In this document: in pieces, positions 1 through 9,800 of the stretch
Layout: each line of letters starts with the position of its first letter
Numbering within the stretch: the first letter of the stretch is position 1
Assembly: GCA_947044405.1 (NCBI GenBank)
Contig: CAMRHE010000358.1
Coordinates: forward strand, 744,001 to 808,000
Length of the DNA: 64,000 bases
DNA from: Leptodactylus fallax
Lineage: Eukaryota > Chordata > Amphibia > Anura > Leptodactylidae
Direction of reading: 5' to 3'
The notes under the pieces: model-generated
Database searches by the model: none
Told to the model about the DNA's origin: nothing
What the model saw: only the letters and a program-made list of their open reading frames with translations
Translations under genes and position numbers: made by a program

Positions 1-385
1 CCTGGGCCTGTCTAGGACTTGAGATTCCTGCACTAAACTCACTGCTTTCTTCACAGGACATCACACTTATCTCCTCACCTCCTCCTCCTAACACTCCACA
101 CTTCTAACTCCTCACACGCAGGACCTTCCTGAAGGGGTGTTACCATGGGGACCCAGTGATCAGCTGACTCCTCCCCTTTTCCCAGGCGATGTCCTCCCAT
201 TGGACATTTGGTTACTATTCAATCCTATGCGAGGTGTAATGCATGTGTGAGGCTCACTAGGTGGCGCTGTGTTGTGTGAGACTCAGGACCCCCTGCTATG
301 TCACACAGGCTATGAAGCAACAGGAAATAATACAATGCACAGAGATCACCCTCAGCCCAGCCATAGCCAGCTCTGGGATGTCACA
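1..385 (-). repeat. 3' LTR of the Gypsy element, partial (cut by window edge)
   Basis: This segment is identical to 7456-7840, the outer part of the right-hand LTR. On the minus strand it starts TGTGACATCC directly after the polypurine tract. About 730-745 bp of this LTR lie beyond the left edge. Small reading frames inside it are not genes. Confidence 0.93.
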
Positions 386-399
386 TACTCCCCCTCTTT
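386..399 (-). other. polypurine tract (plus-strand primer)
   Basis: On the minus strand this reads aaagagggggagta immediately before the LTR start TGTGACA. A purine run abutting the 3' LTR is where plus-strand DNA synthesis starts in LTR retrotransposons. Its position exactly at the LTR boundary supports the call. Confidence 0.85.
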
Positions 400-951
400 C
401 ACTGAGCCGACCTCGGCGACGGGCTGGGGTGAAGGTGAGAAATGTAACATAACGTTAATAAATACGAACAAAGTGCAAATGTCACTAACAGTTTAGAAAA
501 ATATAATACTTAGAAACTTGAGGTAAGACCTCCCGGCATAGTCCTGGAATGTCCATGAGAAGTCTGAAGGGTAACTGAGAGATAATTAAACGTAGACTTA
601 TGGAACCTTTTGGCGGTACCATCAGACAGTCCATATAGAAACAACAGTAGTGCAAATGGGTCCAGAGGCTCTCTGGCACAAATTTCGTGAGTGTCCATTA
701 TCATGAGAGTCTCTCTGAGAAACAATAAACAGTCCTTTCTGTAAGGAAGAGTAGGCACTCTAGCACCAATGTCCATACCGCAATGGGGTAACAGAACTTC
801 CTTGGCTCGGTGAGCCAGGCACTATGGCTTGGATTGTTGCATATAAATGTAAATCCTATATTACATGGCAATATATATATATACAGGAAAAACATTAATG
901 TAATCAGAGCAGGAATAACATATATACAGAAGCAGAAACAGTTAACCTCTT
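400..951 (-). other. untranslated region between pol stop and polypurine tract
   Basis: About 550 bp of the Gypsy element follow the pol stop. I see no frame resembling an envelope, chromodomain or accessory protein. The short frames here are interrupted and have no recognisable motif. Confidence 0.6.
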
Positions 952-3900
952 TTACCCAAGGACAGCCATGGCATCACTATAGCGTGTTGGAGGTATGCCT
1001 TTTGTGGTACGCTCAGAACGCCTAAGTGGAACGAGATTTGAATCAGGAACAGAGTCACTGAAATCAATTAAATCATCTGTCGAAGGGTTCTCTTGCACTA
1101 GAGCAATTGGTGGATAACAGCTAAATGGTAGTAGTTTAGGCGCCCACATAAGCTCAGTTAAAGTTGGGGGTCTCTCTTTCGCTTCAGAAGGTGACAAGAT
1201 CTCTGTACTCGTTGTCTCAGCTGGGGGCACCTCTGTGGGTAGTCCTTCTTTAAGGCACAGCTTCAGACGGTTTCGGTGTACTACTTGGGGCTGTCTCCCA
1301 GGTTTAGAGATCTCATACACGTCGGATTCAGGATATGGTATGGAGATGACACTGTATGGTTCTTTCTCGCAGAATGGATCCAATTTCCTATTAAGATGGT
1401 TATTCCTTAACCATACACGGTCGCCAACTTTCAGGGGCGCTGCATGGGCGTGACGGTTGTAATCCTCCTGTTGTCTCCTACGAACCTCATCCATGCGCGT
1501 TTCAACTATCTCTTTAGCTTCCTCCATACGTCGGCGGTGTTCAACAACCCAGTCTGTTATGGGTAGTGGATTGATGGTGTCAGGGACCTTCACACCAAGG
1601 GTTAAGTCTGAAGGAAGTTGACCTTGTCTTCCAAACATTAGATAAAATGGTGCGTATCCCGTAGATGTTTGGGGTGTGTTGTTGTAAATATAGGCCAAGT
1701 CCTTGATACGCTCAGGCCACTCAACACCAGGTGTAACTGCGGCTGTTCTTAGCATGCCGATGATCACTTGATTTGCCTTCTCGCACATACCATTCCCTTG
1801 AGGGTGATACGCTGTGGTTCGCAACTTCTTGCAGTCTTGGAACTGACACAGCTCACGGAACAATTGGGATTCAAACGCCGATCCACGGTCGGTGAGGATA
1901 TGCTCAGGACAACCGTAATGGCGGACAAACTCTGCGTAGAAGGTCTCAGCCGTAGTTCTTGCTGTAAGATCTCTGACAGGCACGATGACAAGGAACTTGG
2001 AGTAATGATCCACCATTGTCAGAGCGTAGCTGTAGCCGGAACGTGTGGGACCCAACTTCACATGGTCCAGAGCAACAATTTCACACGGCTTTTGAGTCTT
2101 AATTGGATGTAGAGGGGCCTTCTGATCTCTTCGACCTTCCTTGGTGATACTACAGGCGGGACACTCTCGGCACCAACTCTCAATGTCACTCCTCATCCCA
2201 ACCCAATAGAAGCGACGACGGATGGTAGCTTCGGTCTTTTGTACCCCGAAGTGACCAGATCTGTCATGATACGCCTCAAGTATCATCTGTGCGTCTCTTC
2301 TTGGTACGAGGATCTGATGAAGCCTTTCACCTGTGACAGGATCAAGAGTGTTTCTAAGTAGAAGACCTCGTTGGACAAACAGGCGCTTCCTCTGTCTCCA
2401 AAGGCGTTTTAATTCCACGTCATGAAGACCTCTCTTTACACGGGTTGGTATTCTTCCTGTAAGCAGGAAATCTGACAATTCTCCTAAAACTCTGCTCTCT
2501 TCTTGGAACGTTTTCCACAGAGATGGCTCCTGGAGGGATTCGGCAGCTGTTTTCGCCAGAGATTCTCCTTCTACAGGGACACCAATAGCAACCTGTTGGG
2601 CAAACTTGTTGTAGAATGGTGGCATCTCCACCTCTTCCCAGATGTCTTCTCGGGGTGGTTCTTCTCCCACAGGCAACCTTGAGAGTGCATCAGCGTTAGC
2701 GTTGGACTTGCCACTGCGATACTTGACAGAGAACTTGTAATTCGCGAGTCTTGAGGCCCACCGTTGTTCAAGGGCTCCCAGTCGAGCAGTGTCCAGATGC
2801 GCCAACGGATTGTTATCTGTGTACACGGTAAAGGGTGTGGCAGCCAGGTAGTCTTTAAACTTCTCTGTCACGGCCCAGACAAGCGCCAGAAGTTCGAGTT
2901 TGAAAGAACTATAGTTCTGGTCGTTCTTCTCCGCGCCTCTCAGACTCCTGCTGGCGTAGGCGATGACTCGCTCTTTGTTGTCCTGAACCTGGGACAACAC
3001 TGCACCCAAACCTTGGTGACTTGCATCTGTGTACAAGCGGAATGGCTGACTGTAGTCGGGATAGGCTAGAATTGGTGGTTGCGTCAGAAGTGCTTTAAGC
3101 GCTTGAAAGGCTTCCTCTTGACGCGCTGTCCAGTCTACCGGAAGCTTTCGGTTGTAGTTTTCTCTGGGACAACCGCGCAACAACTCGTTCAGAGGCTCGG
3201 CTACTTGGGCGAAGTGTGGTATGAAACGCCGGTAGTAACCTGCGAATCCAAGGAAGCTTCGGACTTCTTTGACGGTAGTTGGTCTTCGCCAGTTCTGGAC
3301 TGCAGTGATCTTTTCAGGATCAGGTTGGACGCCTTGTGCGCTCACGACATGCCCAAGGTAGTGAACTTGGGGTTTCAACAGGTAGCACTTGGAGGGCTTC
3401 ACCTTTAGGCCGTGCTGTATAAGTACCTTGAATACCTCGGACAGGTGACGAAGGTGTTCTTGGTATGTCCGGGAGAATACAATAACATCGTCCAGGTACA
3501 GTAGCACACTCTGGAAATTCTCATGGCCGAGGCACCTCTCCATAAGCCGTTGGAATGTGGCTGGGGCATTACATAGCCCAAATGGCATACTATTGAATTC
3601 AAAGAGTCCCATCGGGGTCGTAAACGCAGTCTTTTCACGATCTTCAGGCGCCATAGGGACTTGCCAGTATCCACTGGTTAAGTCCAGGGTAGAGAAACAG
3701 GTAGATGATCCCAAAGCCGTTAGAGATTCCTCAATCCGCGGCAATGGGTATGCGTCCTTGTGCGTGACGTTGTTGAGTTTACGATAGTCCACACAAAATC
3801 GTAGTTTTCCGTCTTTCTTCTTGACAAGGACTAGCGGGGCTGCCCAGGGGCTGTTACTCTCCCGGATGACATCAGCATCTCGCATCTCTTGGATCAACTT

Positions 3901-5019
3901 TTTCACCGGTTGGTACATCGCGGGTGGTATTGGACGGTGACGCTCCTTGATTGGATGGTGGTTGCCAGTCAGAATGCGATGTTGTATGGTCGTGGTCTTA
4001 CCAAAGTCCAATGGGTGTTTGCTGAATGCCTGTTGGTAACGCTTGGCCACATTGCGAACCCCATTGATGTGCTCTATAGGGGTATTGGCGTCTCCCACGT
4101 TCAATTCATCCCACCAGGACTTCGTGGCTCCATTCTGAATGTTCTCAGCAGCTTGGGTGGAATGCTGTGTGGCGGTAGAATCACCAGAGAGAATGTCTTC
4201 TGGTGCTAACCGGTGTAGCAGGGCCACAGAGTGGAACTTGTGGAGGTTCACTGGAGCATCGCCCAAGTTGACTAAGCGGACAGGAACACGTCCATTGGAA
4301 ACTGTGACAAGGCTGCGGGCAGCCATGACAAGTGGTTGGCCATCTATCTGTATGGGTTGTAGCAAGGCCTCGTAGTCCTGATTTTCTATGCCCGGACGGG
4401 CACGGCACCACACCATAGTTTCTGTTCCAGGCTGTAGGGTTACTGGACGGGTATCTTGGATCCGGACTCGACCAATTTCACCTTGTTTGTTGGCGAACTT
4501 GTGCTGGGCATTGAGTACACGAATGGCCCGCTGAATGTTCTGCTGGTCACTGGGAGAAGCTGTAAGGAGAGAGGCATGCAAGGCATCCAACACTTCTGCA
4601 AAGCAATGGCGTAAAACATTCATGCCTAATATTACAACTGCAAACCTATCATCCTCTACATCAGTGACAATTACACCCTGTCTAGGCAGTTTCAAGTCCC
4701 CAATCTGGATAGTGGGTTCCCAATAACCCTGCTGTGGTATGGGCTGTCCATTGCTGCCACACAGATTTATCCATGTGTCAGGTGTTCTATTCAACACACC
4801 TAAGTCCCAATGTTCAAGGAACACCTGCTTGCGCAGGGTTGTTACCTGAGATCCAGTGTCCACCAACGCTGTCAGAGGGACGCCGTTCACCCGGATTGTG
4901 ATGTGTGGGCAGGCTGAGACGAAGCGTGACAATGGCACTGAAGATTCACCTGGGCCCTTCTTCTTTCCTCCCGAGGGGCGGCCCGCTGCCTCGGGGGTGG
5001 CCCGTTTAACTGAAAACAC
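952..5019 (-). CDS. pol: pol polyprotein: protease, reverse transcriptase, RNase H, integrase
   Basis: This is an uninterrupted frame of 1355 codons. Domains in order (residues of this frame): aspartic protease with DTGS at 54-57; reverse transcriptase about 350-560 with the catalytic YLDD at 507-510; RNase H from about 650 with the aspartate of YTDAS near 664; the integrase HHCC zinc domain with H917, H922, C952 and C955; and the integrase core with D984, D1043 and E1079, giving the expected D-D-35-E spacing. The C-terminus near 1200-1250 resembles the GPY/F-type tail of Gypsy integrases, and no clear chromodomain follows. The frame has no ATG at its 5' end. The first codon shown is GTG, and the frame stays open upstream to a TAG lying in the gag zinc-knuckle region. 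Translation therefore probably depends on -1 frameshifting from gag. All visible catalytic residues are intact, so the protein may be functional. Confidence 0.95.
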   Translation of the reverse strand: MFSVKRATPEAAGRPSGGKKKGPGESSVPLSRFVSACPHITIRVNGVPLTALVDTGSQVTTLRKQVFLEHWDLGVLNRTPDTWINLCGSNGQPIPQQGYWEPTIQIGDLKLPRQGVIVTDVEDDRFAVVILGMNVLRHCFAEVLDALHASLLTASPSDQQNIQRAIRVLNAQHKFANKQGEIGRVRIQDTRPVTLQPGTETMVWCRARPGIENQDYEALLQPIQIDGQPLVMAARSLVTVSNGRVPVRLVNLGDAPVNLHKFHSVALLHRLAPEDILSGDSTATQHSTQAAENIQNGATKSWWDELNVGDANTPIEHINGVRNVAKRYQQAFSKHPLDFGKTTTIQHRILTGNHHPIKERHRPIPPAMYQPVKKLIQEMRDADVIRESNSPWAAPLVLVKKKDGKLRFCVDYRKLNNVTHKDAYPLPRIEESLTALGSSTCFSTLDLTSGYWQVPMAPEDREKTAFTTPMGLFEFNSMPFGLCNAPATFQRLMERCLGHENFQSVLLYLDDVIVFSRTYQEHLRHLSEVFKVLIQHGLKVKPSKCYLLKPQVHYLGHVVSAQGVQPDPEKITAVQNWRRPTTVKEVRSFLGFAGYYRRFIPHFAQVAEPLNELLRGCPRENYNRKLPVDWTARQEEAFQALKALLTQPPILAYPDYSQPFRLYTDASHQGLGAVLSQVQDNKERVIAYASRSLRGAEKNDQNYSSFKLELLALVWAVTEKFKDYLAATPFTVYTDNNPLAHLDTARLGALEQRWASRLANYKFSVKYRSGKSNANADALSRLPVGEEPPREDIWEEVEMPPFYNKFAQQVAIGVPVEGESLAKTAAESLQEPSLWKTFQEESRVLGELSDFLLTGRIPTRVKRGLHDVELKRLWRQRKRLFVQRGLLLRNTLDPVTGERLHQILVPRRDAQMILEAYHDRSGHFGVQKTEATIRRRFYWVGMRSDIESWCRECPACSITKEGRRDQKAPLHPIKTQKPCEIVALDHVKLGPTRSGYSYALTMVDHYSKFLVIVPVRDLTARTTAETFYAEFVRHYGCPEHILTDRGSAFESQLFRELCQFQDCKKLRTTAYHPQGNGMCEKANQVIIGMLRTAAVTPGVEWPERIKDLAYIYNNTPQTSTGYAPFYLMFGRQGQLPSDLTLGVKVPDTINPLPITDWVVEHRRRMEEAKEIVETRMDEVRRRQQEDYNRHAHAAPLKVGDRVWLRNNHLNRKLDPFCEKEPYSVISIPYPESDVYEISKPGRQPQVVHRNRLKLCLKEGLPTEVPPAETTSTEILSPSEAKERPPTLTELMWAPKLLPFSCYPPIALVQENPSTDDLIDFSDSVPDSNLVPLRRSERTTKGIPPTRYSDAMAVLG

Positions 5020-5975
5020 TGAGGCCTGGTGTGTCCATATCTATGGCAATAGGTACAGTATGGCCTCTCACTCTGCGGAGGTTTCACTGAAGACGGACGT
5101 CTGGGTGGCGACTCAGGTGAGATGTTGAGACTTCGCAAAGGATCACTGGACGATGAAGACGGCTGGGTCAGACGATCTAGACGGATGGTGATCTGTTCCA
5201 TGGCACGGGTCAGATGATCCACTCGGGCCAGAAGGTCATCTCTGGAGTCTGCTGGTGTAGTCTGCGCAGTTTGGGCAGCAGGTGAGGTACCCAGAGGTAG
5301 TGGCAGGACAACTGGAGCAATGCTTGTTGAGGGTCCAGGTGAGGGAGCACAGATGACTGGGCTCGGCTGGGGCTGCTCCTGTCCCAAGACCTGGATGGCA
5401 AGGGCCTTGAAGTCAGCAAATGTGATGCTGGGATGTTGTGCAGCAAGCATTCGCAACTGACTCTGGAGCAATGTGGTACCCGCCCCTTCTATGAAGCGGT
5501 CAAGCAAGATTTTATCAGAGTCCACATTTTCACGTGGATCCACTTGCACCACAGCTCTGAACGCCTCTTGGAGGGATAAAGCATAGTCCCGCAGGGTATC
5601 ACCAGGTAGTTGTCGTCTGGAAAAGAAGCGCATCTTTACCTCGGAGACAGATCGCACGTCAAAGTTCACATGGAGTTTGTCCAGAATTTGCCCAGGGGTT
5701 CTTTTGTCAGAGGCAGGCCAGGATTTGACCTCCCTAGCTGCAGCACCCTCAAGCTGGCCCAGCAGGATCTGTATCTGCTGTTCTGTATTCAGAGGATAGA
5801 ACTGGAAGAGAGACAGCATCTTCTCACGAAAGTCCCTGAGGGTATGCGCCTCCCCTTTGTAGCGCGGCAGCCATGGTGCGCCAGGGTAAAATGGCATGGA
5901 GAATGGTAGGCTGCTCGCCATGGGCACTGCTGGATCACTAGAAACAGATGGCACAATGTCACTTTGCTCAGTCAT
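4887..5975 (-). CDS. gag: gag structural protein with one CCHC zinc knuckle
   Basis: This intact 362-codon frame starts at an ATG. It has a proline-rich N-terminus, then a helical capsid-like region about residues 35-190 that resembles retrotransposon gag domains (conserved tryptophan and phenylalanine positions, and an LxDYALSLQEAF-like stretch). A Pro/Ser/Thr/Gln-rich linker follows. One zinc knuckle sits at about 307-320 with the spacing C-x2-C-x4-H-x4-C, which in this family binds the element RNA. The C-terminal tail is arginine-rich. The last 133 bp overlap pol in another frame. Gag would form the cytoplasmic particle in which reverse transcription takes place. Confidence 0.92.
   Translation of the reverse strand: MTEQSDIVPSVSSDPAVPMASSLPFSMPFYPGAPWLPRYKGEAHTLRDFREKMLSLFQFYPLNTEQQIQILLGQLEGAAAREVKSWPASDKRTPGQILDKLHVNFDVRSVSEVKMRFFSRRQLPGDTLRDYALSLQEAFRAVVQVDPRENVDSDKILLDRFIEGAGTTLLQSQLRMLAAQHPSITFADFKALAIQVLGQEQPQPSPVICAPSPGPSTSIAPVVLPLPLGTSPAAQTAQTTPADSRDDLLARVDHLTRAMEQITIRLDRLTQPSSSSSDPLRSLNISPESPPRRPSSVKPPQSERPYCTYCHRYGHTRPQCFQLNGPPPRQRAAPREERRRAQVNLQCHCHASSQPAHTSQSG
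4970..5010 (-). promoter_or_regulatory. candidate -1 ribosomal frameshift signal (slippery heptamer plus hairpin)
   Basis: On the minus strand, positions 5010-5004 read G TTA AAC in the gag frame. The -1 frame from there is exactly the pol frame. After an 8-nt spacer, CCCGAGG (4995-4989) can pair with CCTCGGG (4976-4970) around a 12-nt loop. The site lies inside the only stretch where both frames are open: pol is closed upstream by a TAG and gag ends at 4887. Slippery site, spacer and GC-rich stem match known -1 signals. GTTAAAC is a known slippery heptamer in nidoviruses. The function here is inferred. Confidence 0.75.
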
Positions 5976-6693
5976 GTTGTTTGCAGGTATGACTGAAATT
6001 AGGTCGCCGTCTCTTTAAGAAACTCAACTGCTTGCTGGAAGGGAATGGAGACTACAACTTGGAATGCTGTCCCTTTAAGAATGCTGTAGCTATTAACAGA
6101 GTCACTGTGATGCAGGCTGACGGTGTGCTCCCCCTCTTTAATGGTGGCACTCCCCACGGACACTGTACACGGAAAACACTCGCTGGGGCCGTGGGAGGAC
6201 TGAAGACAAGGACAGGGAGGCACAGTACTCACTGACAGCAACTGCAGCGTGGACCAGAGATCAGCGGTGCATAGCAGGGACGGTGATGCAGCACCGGAGA
6301 GTCAGAAATGGCGCTGGCACGTTCGCCTTTCACTTTCTTGTATGGGTGCGCTGGAGCATTGCGCTCAGCATTCTGGGCTCTCCTAAGATGGCGGCAGATG
6401 GGTCTCCTGGCCTCATGGGCAGTGCTAAAAATCTCCCGCACTTTTGCAAGGTACAGTTAACCCTTTGTGGGCGTTCTCACACAGCGATGTGGCGTTTTAA
6501 CTCTTCCAGGGCTGTAACACACTGAGAGGACAGTCTTTAGGGCTTACTTCAGGGGTATAGGGCTCCCCCTCTTTGTGGCAAGCACTCTCAGGGAATAAAC
6601 TTGATCTTAGCAAAGTCCACAATAAAGACCAATGCTCTGGAGACAATTTGGCGCACTTTTTGTGGCAACTTTCTCAAAATGGCACACACCCGT
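5976..6693 (-). other. 5' leader of the Gypsy element
   Basis: About 720 bp lie between the primer-binding site and the gag ATG. There is no coding signal. By analogy this region would carry dimerisation and packaging signals, but none is recognisable by eye. Confidence 0.6.
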
Positions 6694-6711
6694 ATCCTGT
6701 TCGTGACGCCA
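6694..6711 (-). other. primer-binding site, probably for a serine tRNA
   Basis: On the minus strand this reads TGGCGTCACGAACAGGAT. It starts with the TGG that pairs with tRNA CCA ends and lies just inside the 5' LTR. The complement resembles the 3' end of vertebrate tRNA-Ser (UGA/CGA type) as I remember it. Aligning it to a tRNA set would settle which tRNA it is. Confidence 0.75.
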
Positions 6712-7840
6712 GTTTTTCTTGCGGTGACCAGATGGAAGGCAACGCTGCAGTTGGGATTGCGGGGTGCAAACAGTGCAGACTTGTCACGGTCTCTGGGCAC
6801 GAGGGTGCAGCGCTGGTGCTGTCCCACGTTACCACCACTGGTACCGGTGATGAGGGGGCTGCACAAATGTTGGTGGTGATTGTTCCCCCGGGGCGCTTCC
6901 CCTATACTGTGCCGACTGGTGGTGTTTGGGGCGCCCTGATGTTGTCGGTGCAGAGTCAGACACAGAAACGGTTGTAAAGTTGAACTTTTACTTCCATGGG
7001 TGTGGAGGCACAAATGCTTAAACAGTTTCTTCAATACAAAACAACGGGGTACGCCTGGTGACACAGCAAAGTCCTGGGGTGCAGGGTAGACTTGATGAAA
7101 GGTGTTCCTAGCCCCTTATACTTCAGTGTTACAGCCCTAAGGTGCGTCTGGGCTCCTATTTGGCTCATAGGAGGATGCCCACCATGATACTAGTACATAA
7201 TATTCCCCACTCACGTTATGTGGTCCTGATAGCTCAGAGTTTCGGGGTGCAATAGTCAGGGTGGCAGGATATTCCACAGGTCTGGCCTTGGCCCCTGGAT
7301 CCTGTGATACTTGCTATGGAGCACGTGTTCCAGAATGTTCTCTCCACAGTCTCATGCTGACAAGATAATGATGCTTGACTTCCTTCAGGGCGATGGCTAG
7401 GCAGACAGGGGACAGGATCTTCTGAATAGCTGGAGTATGTCAGCTCTCCAACCCTCCTGGGCCTGTCTAGGACTTGAGATTCCTGCACTAAACTCACTGC
7501 TTTCTTCACAGGACATCACACTTATCTCCTCACCTCCTCCTCCTAACACTCCACACTTCTAACTCCTCACACGCAGGACCTTCCTGAAGGGGTGTTACCA
7601 TGGGGACCCAGTGATCAGCTGACTCCTCCCCTTTTCCCAGGCGATGTCCTCCCATTGGACATTTGGTTACTATTCAATCCTATGCGAGGTGTAATGCATG
7701 TGTGAGGCTCACTAGGTGGCGCTGTGTTGTGTGAGACTCAGGACCCCCTGCTATGTCACACAGGCTATGAAGCAACAGGAAATAATACAATGCACAGAGA
7801 TCACCCTCAGCCCAGCCATAGCCAGCTCTGGGATGTCACA
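6712..7840 (-). repeat. 5' LTR of the Gypsy element, complete (about 1.1 kb)
   Basis: The outer end at 7840 is fixed by comparison with the left copy. The inner end lies just before the primer-binding site. It is either 6712 or, if the usual terminal CA is required, about 6725, leaving a short spacer. On the minus strand, a TATAAGG at 7120-7114 could be the promoter and an AGTAAA at 6992-6987 a variant polyadenylation signal. Both are weak motif calls. The LTR is long for Ty3/Gypsy. Confidence 0.88.
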
Positions 7841-8480
7841 GCATACTCTGTAATTTTGGAAATGTGTAATACTATTTGTTGCACAGTTGGGTGGGTTGGT
7901 TGAACAAGACTATCTGTATTGTTTGTTTTTTTTGTTGTTGAAAGTTGTGAAATAAAATAAGTTATTTGATTGGTAAAAAAAAAAGGTTTCCACATTAGAA
8001 ATTCGGGGAGAAACACATACAAATCAACTACTGATATATTTCTTGCTTCTCTCTTTGTGTCTGTTAAAACATCTGTGAGATAATTTTAAGATCATTTTTG
8101 TTTTTCTATGTGAAAAAGTTATGTGGGTGACTTTTGTGGACAGTTATTATTGGAAGTGGCCACATGCCACAAGTCCAAGTTATAGTTGTGAGAAGAGCAA
8201 CCCAAACAATAAATGGTTGTGCCAAATATGTCTGCACCTGCCAGTGTTGTAATGCCTTTAACAGCTGTGAACTTGCACTTGCACAGGATGATGAAGAGTG
8301 ACTCCTAAACATGTTAAATTGAATTTTTAACGTTCAGGTCTACAATCTGCAGAGGGCATAAATAGGGATTGTGGCAATATGGATAGGTGAAAACATGATA
8401 GGTGTTTGGTGTGGGCAAGATGGGCAATTTGCCCAGTGATATAAAACATAAAATTAATTAACAGTAACATTGTACTAGTA
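7841..8480. other. right flank of the Gypsy insertion, unclassified
   Basis: This AT-rich sequence has no coding or structured signal I recognise. 8110-8300 has a more even base composition and could be an old repeat, but I cannot name it. Confidence 0.4.
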
Positions 8481-8483
8481 ACG

Positions 8484-8740
8484 TTAGGTTCACATCTGCA
8501 TATTACTTCCTGTTCTTCTGGTCCATCAGAGGATCAGAAGAATGGAAAAATGAACACCATTGGTTCTGTTCTATGATGGACACGAACGGAGCCTGAAAGA
8601 CCCCTATTGACTGTAATGGGATCTGTCGTGTTAAATTGAAACCAAGAAAAAATCAGGCTTGCATGATACGTGATTTCCGATGAACACTGATGTCCTGGTA
8701 AAGTCTGTCATCACCACAATCACTTCTAAACTGCTTATAT
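8484..8740. repeat. possible MITE fragment
   Basis: It begins with aggttcacatctgcat, the same style of end (gttcacactxxc) as the MITE at 20897-21522 and the right end near 14785. An inverted partner end is not clear, so this may be a truncated copy. Classification is tentative. Confidence 0.35.
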
Positions 8741-8816
8741 GCTATTGTAGAGTAAGGTTATGGTATAATGAACATATCTTTTTGTGTGAAAATACAATCT
8801 GCTGCCAAAAAAATAT

Positions 8817-9309
8817 CAACTTTTAATCCATATGCAAATAAGCTGATCATGGCTTCCTGATCTACCAGTAGCAGAACCGGGTCAGGGAGTCACTTATCCC
8901 TAGTTCTGCTATACTGTTGTATTTTTAACAAATGAATAGGCAGAACTGGGGAGAAGTGGCTGCTACATTCACTTACTGATCCCTGCTCCTGCTAGCGGCC
9001 TCCTCTTCCCTCTTCAGCCTTCAATGGGACTTGTGTGCTGAATATCATATCGTGATGATGTAATGTATGGTGCCTTGGAGGCTGAAGAGGAAGACTGCAG
9101 TGAGCAGGAGTGGGAATAGGTAAGTTAATAGGGGCCATTACCGGATTTCCACTGCCTATTAATAAAAAAACAGTGGGGATCAGGTAGGGCCCCCAAATGG
9201 CACGAAGCCCACCGGGGATTCACCGATATGCTGGTAGGAGCCTGTTTGGCGCTCTTACTCATGTCACTGGGTGCTAAGAACAGCTCATTTGCATATGGAT
9301 TGAAAGTTG
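8817..9309. repeat. palindromic nonautonomous element with inverted ends
   Basis: The left end (caacttttaatccatatgca, 8817 on) recurs inverted at 9279-9309 (tttgcatatggattgaaagt). A second inverted pair lies inside: the cctcttccctcttcagcct stretch near 9000 against aggctgaagaggaagac near 9080. The nested inverted pairs suggest a MITE of about 500 bp. No transposase is present. Confidence 0.6.
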
Positions 9310-9424
9310 ACACACAAAAAGTATGCTCAGTATGTCACTAACAGTTCCTATAAGGGCATATAAGTTGTTTAGAAGCAATTTTGATGCTAATACGCTGCCT
9401 TCGACATGTGTGTCGCATGCCTCT

Positions 9425-9800
9425 TTAAAAGTAAATTGTCAGGTGGTTTTTCCACCATAAACTGCCCCATTATGTGTAGGATGAAGTAGTGACCTTTCCA
9501 TTGGTACCCTCTGTAATCTTCCTGTTGTAGAAAAGTGAAGTTAAAAATGTTTGAAAGCATAAAAAGTCATATGGAAATTATCCTAAGTAGTCACAGTGGG
9601 CGGGGTTTGTCTAGTCACACTGTCCCCTTGCTAATTACTGATCTTTGTCAGAATTGACATCGCCCTCACAGTCTCCTCACTCCCTGACGTCTGCTGAATC
9701 TTAAACAGAAGTAATAGCAACTCAATTAACTATCCCTACAGCAGGCTTTTCCCCTCCCCTCTCCATAGAGTACTGTGTGTGAGGGGAATATGGAGTCAGA
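9425..9800 (+). repeat. TTAA-type MITE, family A copy (left part)
   Basis: It starts at TTAA (9425-9428). It then runs closely parallel to 43378-43690, including the words ccataaactg, accctctgtaat, aaaagtgaagtt and ctaagtagtcacag. The right end is not identifiable. TTAA flanks and the internal palindromic build are typical of Kolobok/T2-like or piggyBac-like MITEs. The superfamily is inferred. Confidence 0.6.

Larger units (their letters stand above)
1..7840 (-). mobile_element. Ty3/Gypsy-type LTR retrotransposon, near complete, young
   Basis: The element reads on the minus strand. Its 5' LTR ends at 7840 with TGTGACA as its first bases. Leftwards follow a primer-binding site, a leader, gag, pol with the order protease-RT-RNase H-integrase, a polypurine tract, and the first 385 bp of the 3' LTR, after which the window stops. 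Positions 1-385 and 7456-7840 are the same sequence without a difference that I can find. Integrase lying after RNase H is the Ty3/Gypsy order (Copia has it before RT). No envelope-like frame is present between pol and the polypurine tract. The target-site duplication cannot be checked because the left outer end is outside the window. The right flank begins gcata. The clade within Ty3/Gypsy is not certain. Confidence 0.95.

Noticed and set aside
400..951. Envelope gene of an endogenous retrovirus after pol
   Set aside because: Only about 550 bp lie there, without an open frame, transmembrane segment or cleavage motif. The element is a retrotransposon.
1768..4411. Plus-strand frames of 70-115 codons opposite pol
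   Set aside because: They are antisense shadows of a strongly supported pol frame, with no motif and no start context.
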